Assembly (NCBI GenBank): GCA_021841795.1
Contig: JAKCDN010000221.1
Coordinates: 1-5,561 of the forward strand
Source: Acidobacteriota bacterium
Lineage (GTDB): Bacteria; Acidobacteriota; Terriglobia; Terriglobales; Acidobacteriaceae
DNA length: 5,561 nucleotides
Reading direction: 5' to 3'
Shown: positions 1-5,114 of the stretch, in pieces
Layout: each line of letters starts with the position of its first letter
How positions within the stretch are numbered: position 1 is the first letter of the stretch
The notes under the pieces: generated by a model
The model's database searches: none
Seen by the model: only the letters and a program-made list of their open reading frames with translations
What the model was told of the DNA's origin: nothing
Translations under genes and position numbers: made by a program

Positions 1-579
1 CTCCGGCTTGCCGAACAGGAAGTTCATGGCGTCGATGCGGTGCGATGCAATATCGTAAAGCGGACCGCCCCCGGCCAGTGCGGGATCCCCCAGCCACTCG
101 CGGCCCTCAATGTGGATCCAGCTGTGACAGTTGCCCTCGCCCAGCAGCGGCCGGCCGATCGCGCCCTGCTGGATCAGTTGCTTCGCGCGAACCAGTTTGG
201 GATAAAGCCGGCGGTAATACGAGACGCCGAACAGACGTCCCGACGCCTGCCCCTCGGCCACCATCTGCTCCGCCTGCGCATAGTCAATCGCCATCGGCTT
301 CTCGCAGAGCACATGTTTGCCCGCCCGCAGCGCTGTCTTCGCCGCGCTCGCGTGCAGAGCCACCGGCAGCGCGATGTAAACCGCATCCACCTGCGCGTCC
401 GCCACTGCCGCCTCCATCGTCGGCCAGCACTTCGTCCCCGGATACGCCTTCGCCTTGGCCGCGTCGCGGGTAACAAAACCGGTCAAAACACTGCGCGGCT
501 CGGCCTGCACCGCCGCGATGACACGCCGGCGCGCAATGTCGCCTATTCCGGCAATAACCCAACGCAATTTGTCGCTCAT
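1..579 (-). CDS. Gfo/Idh/MocA-family NAD(P)-dependent oxidoreductase, N-terminal 193 residues (runs off left edge)
   Basis: The ATG at 579-577 opens a frame with no stop down to base 1, giving 193 residues of a protein that is usually about 330-400 long. The N terminus is a Rossmann fold: a beta strand (RWVIAG) runs into G11-I-G13-D-I-A16, the dinucleotide-binding loop. The hallmark E93-K94-P95 sits in LCEKPMA. Residues 170-186 (GGGPLYDIASHRIDAMN) carry the family D176...H180 pair that begins the C-terminal alpha/beta domain and lies at the active site. Members oxidise or reduce sugars, inositols or related alcohols using NAD(P); the substrate cannot be read from this fragment. It is cytosolic, with no signal peptide. 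The gene lies beyond an intrinsic terminator that closes the upstream gene, so it is probably a separate transcription unit with no evident division role. No Shine-Dalgarno precedes the ATG. The family call is secure; the exact start is fairly secure because the Rossmann strand begins at residue 6. Confidence 0.93.
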   Translation of the reverse strand, partial: MSDKLRWVIAGIGDIARRRVIAAVQAEPRSVLTGFVTRDAAKAKAYPGTKCWPTMEAAVADAQVDAVYIALPVALHASAAKTALRAGKHVLCEKPMAIDYAQAEQMVAEGQASGRLFGVSYYRRLYPKLVRAKQLIQQGAIGRPLLGEGNCHSWIHIEGREWLGDPALAGGGPLYDIASHRIDAMNFLFGKPE

Positions 580-585
580 GGGCTC

Positions 586-591
586 AGAATA
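586..591 (-). promoter_or_regulatory. Possible -10 element for a leaderless oxidoreductase transcript
   Basis: On the minus strand TATTCT lies six bases before the ATG at 579, the spacing expected if transcription begins at the A of the start codon. The lack of any Shine-Dalgarno fits a leaderless message. No good -35 hexamer is present at the usual 16-18 base spacing; the nearest TTG-containing word (TTGTGC) overlaps the T-tract of the preceding terminator and is about 21 bases away. This is a weak, inferred call. Confidence 0.22.
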
Positions 592-616
592 TCGCGCCGG
601 GCAGGATGCCGTGCAC

Positions 617-642
617 AAAAAAGCCGCCCGCGGGCGGCTTTT
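617..642 (-). terminator. Intrinsic terminator of the transpeptidase gene
   Basis: Read on the minus strand, AAAAGCCGCC-CGCG-GGCGGCTTTT is a perfect palindrome: a six-pair all-GC stem (GCCGCC/GGCGGC) around a CGCG loop, flanked by A-tract/T-tract pairs. Six consecutive T residues (622-617) follow the stem. It begins 31 bases after the stop codon of the transpeptidase gene, a textbook position and form for Rho-independent termination. The plus-strand reading has only four T residues after the stem, so it should work chiefly for minus-strand transcripts. It separates the division-linked genes from the oxidoreductase. Confidence 0.9.
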
Positions 643-672
643 CCGTTCCTGGCCCTTCAACTTCGGGGCTGA

Positions 673-1989
673 TCACTGCGCGCTCTGCGACGCCGCCGGA
701 GCCGGCGTATCCGTGGGAGCGTTCTGCGCGTCCTGGTTCTTCACTGCAAAGTAGTCGTGTTCCCAAAGGTTTTTGTAGAACTCGCCCGTCAGCTCCGCCG
801 CGCGCGGTCCGAACGTGGGCCGTCCGCCTTCCAGAAAGAAGACCGTCACCAGCGCCCCCTGCGGCGTCTCCGAGTACGACCCGAACCAGCCGAAGCGCGT
901 GCCGTCGTTCGAGCAGGTTCCGGTCTTGCCGAACACCGGCAGCTCACGGAAGTTGTAGCGCAGCCGGCGCGCCGTGCCGTACTCCACCGCGCCCGCCATG
1001 CCGTCTTCCATCTCCGGCACGTAGCGCGCGATGTCCAGCTTGCGCTTGATGCGCGGTTGCAACGATGCGGCCTCTTCCGGCGTGGTCGGATGCTGCAGAT
1101 AATACAGCGTTCCGCCGTTCGCGATCGCCGCCACCAGTGCGCCCAGTTGCAGCGGCGTCATGGAGACACCCTGGCCGAAGCTGCACATCCGCCCCACTCC
1201 GCCCTGCGACTCCGGTATCGGCTGATCCGGATACTCGCCCAGTTGTTCGCCGGCAATCTGGTAGCCCGCCAGTTCGCCCAGGCCAAACTCCGTGGCGTAG
1301 TGGTGCACCCGCTCGAATCCAAGCTCCCGGCCCAGCGCCTCGAAGTAGAGGTTATTGCTGTGCGCCAGCGCCTGGGTCATGTTCATGCGGAAACCGTCCA
1401 GCTTCACCATCGTGTCCCGCGTTACCAGGCCCTCTGACAACGCCGCCAGCGCCACGCTCAGCTTGATCGTCGAGCAGGGCTCCGCGCCCGGTGAAAGCGC
1501 CAGCTTCTGGTTCACCATCGCCAGAATGCGGCCATTCGAGGGATCGATCACCAGCGCCGTGCCGTTCATATCGCCCAGCGCGTCAATCGCCGCCTGCCGC
1601 ACCACCGGATCTTCGCCCGCCGTCACATCCCCCACGCCCACGTCGCCATGGACAAACGAGCTCGCCGTGAAGCGCTCGTAGTAATGATGGCGGCGCGTCG
1701 TTGCAACGCGGCGCACGTGCGATGTCGTGTGCTTCCTGGCTGTGTGACTGGCTGAAGTGTGCGCGGATGCGGTGTGCGTGGAACTGGTCGCCGTGTGCGA
1801 TTTGCTGGTATGCCGCGCGGCTGCCGTGGCGCTGCTGTGATGCGAAACTGTGTGATGCGAGCTCTTCGCCTGCGATGCCGACTGGGCAGGATGCGTCGTG
1901 GTCTGAGGGGCGTCCTGCGCCGCGCTCGTCCCGCCAACAACCAGAAGACCGAGGAGTAATCCCCAAAAACCTGCGCAAGACCTCTTCAT
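673..1989 (-). CDS. Exported penicillin-binding transpeptidase-domain protein with His/Ser/Thr-rich spacer
   Basis: This is a 438-residue serine acyl-transferase of the penicillin-binding fold, predicted to act on peptidoglycan stem peptides in the periplasm. Residues 1-24 look like a signal peptide (MKRSC, then a Leu/Gly/Val-rich core, ending TSAA before Q25). Residues 31-105 are a low-complexity Ser/Thr/Ala/His spacer. The transpeptidase domain runs from about 125 to 420 with all three motifs: S173-T-I-K176 (nucleophile), S211-N-N213 and K355-T-G357-T. The stretch FGQGVSMTPLQLG (271-283) is typical of FtsI/PBP2-type domains. The N-terminal dimerisation domain of class B PBPs is missing, and the tail is Ala/Pro/Gln/Ser-rich. 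I chose the ATG at 1989 because the signal peptide starts there and a GGAGAGGG lies ten bases upstream; the open frame extends to a TTG at 2157, but that extension lacks family features. SNN instead of YGN argues against a class D beta-lactamase, although such an enzyme is the nearest alternative. It follows ftsZ by 313 bases and may have its own promoter. Confidence 0.9.
   Translation of the reverse strand: MKRSCAGFWGLLLGLLVVGGTSAAQDAPQTTTHPAQSASQAKSSHHTVSHHSSATAAARHTSKSHTATSSTHTASAHTSASHTARKHTTSHVRRVATTRRHHYYERFTASSFVHGDVGVGDVTAGEDPVVRQAAIDALGDMNGTALVIDPSNGRILAMVNQKLALSPGAEPCSTIKLSVALAALSEGLVTRDTMVKLDGFRMNMTQALAHSNNLYFEALGRELGFERVHHYATEFGLGELAGYQIAGEQLGEYPDQPIPESQGGVGRMCSFGQGVSMTPLQLGALVAAIANGGTLYYLQHPTTPEEAASLQPRIKRKLDIARYVPEMEDGMAGAVEYGTARRLRYNFRELPVFGKTGTCSNDGTRFGWFGSYSETPQGALVTVFFLEGGRPTFGPRAAELTGEFYKNLWEHDYFAVKNQDAQNAPTDTPAPAASQSAQ
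1717..1812 (-). repeat. Pentad-like His-Thr repeat coding for the transpeptidase spacer
   Basis: This stretch encodes residues 60-91 of the transpeptidase protein. Histidines fall at 60, 65, 72, 77, 82, 87 and 91, mostly five residues apart, and most are followed by Thr (HTS, HTA, HTSA, HTAR, HTTS). At DNA level this shows as recurring GTGTG-like words on the plus strand with roughly 15-base spacing. It sits in a wider His-rich region (14 His between residues 33 and 102). The repeat is degenerate, so it probably arose by old slippage or duplication and then diverged. It should form a flexible periplasmic spacer; metal binding is possible but unproven. Confidence 0.6.
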
Positions 1990-1999
1990 CCAGCCAACA

Positions 2000-2007
2000 C
2001 CCTCTCC
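2000..2007 (-). promoter_or_regulatory. Shine-Dalgarno of the transpeptidase gene
   Basis: GGAGAGGG on the minus strand ends ten bases before the ATG at 1989. It contains GGAG and GAGG cores complementary to the 16S rRNA 3' end. The spacing is slightly long but workable. It supports starting translation at 1989 and not at the upstream TTG at 2157. Confidence 0.6.
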
Positions 2008-2025
2008 ACCATGGGAATTTCTGCC

Positions 2026-2052
2026 GTGCGCCCGCTTGCCAGCGCGACGCAC
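2026..2052 (-). other. Stable bulged hairpin in the transpeptidase leader
   Basis: On the minus strand GTGCGTCGCGCT, loop GGCA, AGCGGGCGCAC pairs over 11 base pairs, including one G-U pair, with a single bulged G. It is almost all GC. No T-tract follows, so it is not an intrinsic terminator. It ends 36 bases before the ATG at 1989, upstream of the Shine-Dalgarno. GC-rich DNA yields such hairpins by chance, so a regulatory role is only possible. Confidence 0.4.
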
Positions 2053-2226
2053 CCTGTCCTTTCCATGCGTGCCCGCGGCCGGCTCGTTCTCGGCCTCAGG
2101 CATTGTCCATCGCTTTACCGGCCCGCCTGCTCGTCCCTCTGCTTCGGGTAACCACAACCTACAGAGTTATCACGCGCTCCGCGGTTTTGCCGGCTACGAC
2201 TTTCAAGGGCGTTGCGCTTAATATAC

Positions 2227-2252
2227 CGGGTTTCATCTCAAAATGAAACCCG
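2227..2252. promoter_or_regulatory. Perfect 10-bp inverted repeat after ftsZ (operator or weak terminator)
   Basis: CGGGTTTCAT (2227-2236), a six-base spacer, and ATGAAACCCG (2243-2252) form a perfect dyad. It starts 51 bases beyond the ftsZ stop codon. As RNA it would be a 10-bp hairpin with a six-base loop, but the minus strand continues with GTATATTAAGC and not a T-run, so it would be a weak intrinsic terminator at best. On the minus strand a TATATT (2225-2220) follows the dyad after one base. The dyad would therefore fill the spacer/-35 zone of a promoter for the transpeptidase gene, as an operator would. The -35 positions themselves match consensus poorly. The symmetry is seen; the role is inferred. 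Confidence 0.5.
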
Positions 2253-2302
2253 TTCCAAAACCGATCCAACCCCGCCCATGCGATCGCGGCGAGCTCCCGG
2301 AA

Positions 2303-3796
2303 CTAGAAACTCAAGCGACGCAAAAATGTAGGCACGTCCAGGTCCCGCTCCCGCTCCTCGCGCGAATCCGGGAACAGCGATGCCTCCGGCCCCTGCGCCT
2401 GCTCCAGCCTCTCTTCCAGCTCCTGGCCGCGCTGCGGCACTGCAAAATCGGCCGCGTAATCCCGGGGCGGAGTCTTGAACTCGGAGTCCTCGGCCTCCGC
2501 GCCCAAACCCGGCAGCGTCGCGGCTGAGGCGCTCTCCTGCTCCGGCGCAAACCCGCTGGGGCTCGCGGCTGCGATCTCGCTCTCCGCCGCCGCAATCTTG
2601 ACCGTCGTCGCCACATTCGGCGTCGCCGCGGCAAAAAAGAAGCTCGCGTTGTTGGCTCCGCCCGCCTCTTCGTCCTCGCTCATAAAGCGCGCCGGCGCGG
2701 GGGCGGCTTCGGGCGGTTCCTCCGGCATCCAGTTGCCCGGCGCCACCACCGGCACTGAGACCACCGGAGCCTCTTCCACGTTCAGCATGCGCGCGCGCCG
2801 TTCCGGCATCTGGTCCCGGAAACCCGTCGCGATCACCGTGATCTTCACCTCGTCGCCCATCTTTTCGTCCAGCACCGCGCCGAAGATGATATTCGCATCC
2901 TCGTGCGCCGACGTCTGGATCAGCGACGAAGCCTCGTTCACCTCTGACAGCTTCAGCGTGCTCGATCCCGTGATATTGATCAGAATCCCGCGCGCGCCGT
3001 CGATCGCGCCCGCGTCCAGCAGCGGGGACGCCATCGCGGCCTGGGCCGCCTCGATCGCGCGATTGGACCCGGATCGCACCGCTGTCCCCATCACCGCATG
3101 GCCCATTCCCGCCATCGTCGTCTTCACGTCCGCAAAGTCGCGGTTGATGATTCCCGGAATCGTGATAATGTCGCTGATGCCCTGCACGCCCTGCCGCAGT
3201 ACGTCGTCGGCGATGCGGAAGCTCTCGAAAAACCCCGCATCCTTGGCCACCGCCAGCAGCTTCTCGTTCGGTATCACAATCATCGTATCGACGCTGTCGA
3301 TCAGTTCCTTCAGGCCCCGCTCCGCCTGCATCAGGCGGCGCTTGCCCTCGAACCCGAAGGGTCGCGTCACCACCGCCACGGTCAGAATCCCCATCTCGCT
3401 CGCCAGCGACGCAATCACCGGCGCCGAGCCCGTGCCCGTACCTCCGCCCAGTCCGGCGGTGACAAAAACCATGTCCGCGCCTTCCAGCGCCTCGATGATC
3501 TTTTCCGAGTCCTCAAGCGCCGCCCGCCGCCCTACATCCGGATTCGAGCCCGCGCCCAGTCCCGCGGTCAAACGCACCCCCAGTTGCAGCTTCACCGGCG
3601 CCTGTGAAAGCTTCAGCGCCTGCACATCGGTGTTCGCGGTGATAAACTCCACCCCCTCCATGTGCGCCTGAATCATGCGATTTACGGCGTTGCCGCCGCC
3701 GCCGCCCACGCCGATCACCTTGATCCGCGCGCCGCGCAGGGGTTCGTCGTGATACTGGATCCGCATCTCGCCGGCTTCGTTCTTTTCCTGTTCCAT
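2303..3796 (-). CDS. ftsZ: Cell division protein FtsZ (bacterial tubulin GTPase)
   Basis: FtsZ polymerises with GTP into the cytoplasmic Z-ring that recruits the divisome. The protein has 497 residues. An N-terminal GTPase domain starts near residue 22 with [17 protein letters not shown] (25-41), and the tubulin signature G117-G-G-T-G-T-G123 binds phosphate. The T7 synergy-loop residues N218, D220 and D223 (NRDFADV) complete the catalytic site of the next subunit. The C-terminal subdomain ends near VIATGFR (321-327). A disordered linker of about 157 residues rich in Ala, Glu and Pro follows, then the conserved C-terminal peptide [10 protein letters not shown] (485-494), the docking site for FtsA. 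E. coli FtsZ has 383 residues; the excess is the linker. I chose the ATG at 3796, with GAGGAG 12 bases upstream; an internal ATG at 3766 (MRIQYH) is possible, whereas an upstream TTG at 3910 overlapping ftsA is not credible. It lies 97 bases after ftsA with no terminator between them, so co-transcription is likely. Confidence 0.98.
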   Translation of the reverse strand: MEQEKNEAGEMRIQYHDEPLRGARIKVIGVGGGGGNAVNRMIQAHMEGVEFITANTDVQALKLSQAPVKLQLGVRLTAGLGAGSNPDVGRRAALEDSEKIIEALEGADMVFVTAGLGGGTGTGSAPVIASLASEMGILTVAVVTRPFGFEGKRRLMQAERGLKELIDSVDTMIVIPNEKLLAVAKDAGFFESFRIADDVLRQGVQGISDIITIPGIINRDFADVKTTMAGMGHAVMGTAVRSGSNRAIEAAQAAMASPLLDAGAIDGARGILINITGSSTLKLSEVNEASSLIQTSAHEDANIIFGAVLDEKMGDEVKITVIATGFRDQMPERRARMLNVEEAPVVSVPVVAPGNWMPEEPPEAAPAPARFMSEDEEAGGANNASFFFAAATPNVATTVKIAAAESEIAAASPSGFAPEQESASAATLPGLGAEAEDSEFKTPPRDYAADFAVPQRGQELEERLEQAQGPEASLFPDSREERERDLDVPTFLRRLSF

Positions 3797-3808
3797 TGGG
3801 GCTCTTGT

Positions 3809-3814
3809 CTCCTC
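3809..3814 (-). promoter_or_regulatory. Shine-Dalgarno that supports the ftsZ start
   Basis: GAGGAG on the minus strand lies 12 bases before the ATG at 3796. The spacing is longer than ideal, but this is the best ribosome-binding match near any candidate start. The internal ATG at 3766 has only an AGGAAAAG-like word at long distance. This favours the start at 3796. Confidence 0.5.
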
Positions 3815-3827
3815 GTCTGCAATTTCC

Positions 3828-3857
3828 TGCCGTTCTGTTCCCTGCCGTTTCGTTCCC
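3828..3857. repeat. Two-copy 15-base tandem repeat in the ftsA-ftsZ gap
   Basis: TGCCGTTCTGTTCCC (3828-3842) is followed directly by TGCCGTTTCGTTCCC (3843-3857); 13 of 15 bases match, the difference being a CT/TC swap. It lies in the spacer between the ftsA stop and the ftsZ Shine-Dalgarno. It is most likely a slippage duplication. It may change leader length or structure before ftsZ, but I see no known binding site in it. Confidence 0.6.
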
Positions 3858-3893
3858 CTGCTCGCCTGCGCGCTCACGCCCGGCGCCCTGCCT

Positions 3894-5114
3894 TCAGAAA
3901 CTCGCCGCAAACATCGCGCGCAGCTTGGCGCGCAGGCTGCGGTTGTCCTCCGCCTCGCGCATGGCCCGCGTGCGGTGCGCGTAAAGCACCATCCCGATCG
4001 ACGCCGCCCACGACGGGTGGTTCAGTTCAGCCGGCATCTGCGGCAACCGCACCGGCATTCCCGTGCGCGCCGGAACCCGCAACTGGCTCTCGGTTACGTC
4101 CAGCATCCCCGGCAGCATTGCCCCTCCGCCCGTCAGCACGCAGCCCACGCCCAGCGCGTCCAGCACCCCGCCCTGCCGCAGGCTCTCGCGCACAAAGTAC
4201 ATCAGCTCCCGCGCCCGCGGCTCCAGAATCTCCGCCACCGTCCGCAGAGACAGCCGCTGCGGATTCGGGTTCGCGATCTCCACCTCGGCCGTCTGCGGCA
4301 CCGCCGTAACCACCACGTTGCCGTACTGCCGCTTGATCTCCTCGGCCTGCGCCACCGACATCTGCAGCCCGATCGCAAGATCGTTGGTAAAGTGCGCGCC
4401 TCCGATCGGCACGGAGGCCGTGTACGCCACCGCGCCCTCGAAAAACACCGCGATCTCGCTCGAATGCGCCCCAATGTCCAGCAGGCAGACACCCAGATTG
4501 CGCTCGTCCCCCGAAAGCGTGCACTCCGCGGAGGCAACCGCCTCCAGCACCGCCTCGGTCACTTCAAGCCCCGCGCGGTTGGCGCAGGTCACCGCGCTCT
4601 GCAGCGCGCTGCCCGAGCAGGTGGCAATATGCAGTTCCACCTCCAGCCGTGCGCCCACCATCCCCACCGGATCGAAGATGCCCGGCTGCTCGTCCAGAAT
4701 GAACTGCCGCGGCAGAAGGTGCAAAATCTCCCGGTCCGCCGGCCGCTCGATGGCGCGCGCATGATCCACCGCCGCGCGCACGTCCTCGCGCGTAATCTCC
4801 CGCATTCCCCGGCCCAGCTGGATTCCGCCGCTCGTGTTCAGTCCCCGGATGTGCGGACCGCCCACGCCCACCGTGCATGCGTCGATATTCACCCGCGCCA
4901 CGCGCTCGGCCTGTTCGCTCGCCGCGCGCACCGCCTTGGCCGCCGGCGCCAGCTCCGCGATCATGCCCTTCCGCATCCCGGACGACTCCACCACCCCGTG
5001 CCCGCGATAGCGCAGCACATGCTCGTGCACATCGCCCACCAGCATGCGTGTAGTCGCGCTGCCCATGTCGAGCACGACGATCAGATTGTCCTGCTTCTGT
5101 CCCATCGCGCTCAC
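3894..5114 (-). CDS. ftsA: Cell division protein FtsA (actin-like membrane tether for FtsZ)
   Basis: FtsA binds ATP, polymerises under the inner membrane and anchors FtsZ through the FtsZ C-terminal peptide. The protein has 406 residues, near the family norm (about 420). Actin-fold motifs are visible: phosphate-1 L15-D-M-G-S19, phosphate-2 L212-D-I-G-A-H-S218, and the adenosine motif L327-T-G-G-G-A332. The SHS2-type 1C insertion is expected around residues 86-165 ([10 protein letters not shown] to LHIATCSG). The last 15 or so residues ([14 protein letters not shown]) form a basic amphipathic helix, the usual membrane-targeting sequence. The start is taken as the GTG at 5114, which overlaps the ftsQ stop as GTGA; an in-frame ATG at 5105 would drop only three residues and cannot be excluded. 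The phosphate-2 motif is slightly unusual, with His217 where Gly is common and Glu220 where Asp is common. Confidence 0.97.
   Translation of the reverse strand: MSAMGQKQDNLIVVLDMGSATTRMLVGDVHEHVLRYRGHGVVESSGMRKGMIAELAPAAKAVRAASEQAERVARVNIDACTVGVGGPHIRGLNTSGGIQLGRGMREITREDVRAAVDHARAIERPADREILHLLPRQFILDEQPGIFDPVGMVGARLEVELHIATCSGSALQSAVTCANRAGLEVTEAVLEAVASAECTLSGDERNLGVCLLDIGAHSSEIAVFFEGAVAYTASVPIGGAHFTNDLAIGLQMSVAQAEEIKRQYGNVVVTAVPQTAEVEIANPNPQRLSLRTVAEILEPRARELMYFVRESLRQGGVLDALGVGCVLTGGGAMLPGMLDVTESQLRVPARTGMPVRLPQMPAELNHPSWAASIGMVLYAHRTRAMREAEDNRSLRAKLRAMFAASF
5111..5114 (-). promoter_or_regulatory. ftsQ stop / ftsA start overlap (GTGA)
   Basis: The minus strand reads GTGA: GTG (5114-5112) opens ftsA and TGA (5113-5111) closes ftsQ. 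No strong Shine-Dalgarno precedes the GTG, so ftsA translation probably depends on ribosomes finishing ftsQ. If initiation is instead at the ATG at 5105, the genes are five bases apart and coupling is still likely. Confidence 0.65.

Larger units (their letters stand above)
1990..2302. other. 313-base gene-free stretch between ftsZ and the transpeptidase gene
   Basis: No gene on either strand is supported here. The stretch contains a perfect 10-bp inverted repeat at 2227-2252, a TATATT on the minus strand at 2225-2220, an isolated TTGAAA on the minus strand at 2206-2201 with no matching -10, a bulged hairpin at 2026-2052, and a Shine-Dalgarno at 2000-2007. A frame in phase with the transpeptidase gene stays open to a TTG at 2157, but its 56 codons precede an obvious signal peptide and are best read as untranslated leader. 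I recognise no riboswitch consensus. A promoter for the transpeptidase gene could lie here, but none is convincing by eye. Confidence 0.6.

Noticed and set aside
40..672. Plus-strand open frames over the oxidoreductase
   Set aside because: They are Arg/Pro/His-rich shadows; the minus strand encodes a clear Gfo/Idh/MocA Rossmann domain across the same bases.
1675..1899. CRISPR-like or mobile-element repeat in the region of repeated GTGTG words
   Set aside because: The pattern is degenerate, lies in frame inside the transpeptidase gene and simply encodes His-Thr-rich residues; there are no spacers, terminal repeats or transposase.
673..1989. Class D beta-lactamase identity for the transpeptidase
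   Set aside because: The second motif is SNN and not YGN, and the FGQG-x-SxTPLQLG stretch is typical of FtsI/PBP2-type transpeptidases.
1990..2157. 56-residue extension of the transpeptidase to an upstream start
   Set aside because: The start would be a TTG and would bury a clear signal peptide (MKRSC..., core, TSAA) inside the protein; the ATG at 1989 has GGAGAGGG at ten bases.
2052..2226. Known riboswitch (c-di-AMP ydaO, TPP, cobalamin or glycine type) upstream of the transpeptidase
   Set aside because: I looked for the conserved core words of these classes and did not find them.
2227..2252. Strong intrinsic terminator for ftsZ at the inverted repeat
   Set aside because: No T-run follows the stem on either strand, so it is listed as a dyad of uncertain role.
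2475..3671. Plus-strand open frame of 398 codons opposite ftsZ
   Set aside because: It is antisense to a certain ftsZ, has Ser/Ala/Pro-rich composition expected from the complement of GC-rich codons, and shows no recognisable domain.
3797..3910. N-terminal extension of FtsZ by 38 residues to a start overlapping ftsA
   Set aside because: The upstream start is a TTG, the added residues match nothing typical of FtsZ, and the ATG at 3796 has a Shine-Dalgarno and a normal distance to the GTPase core.
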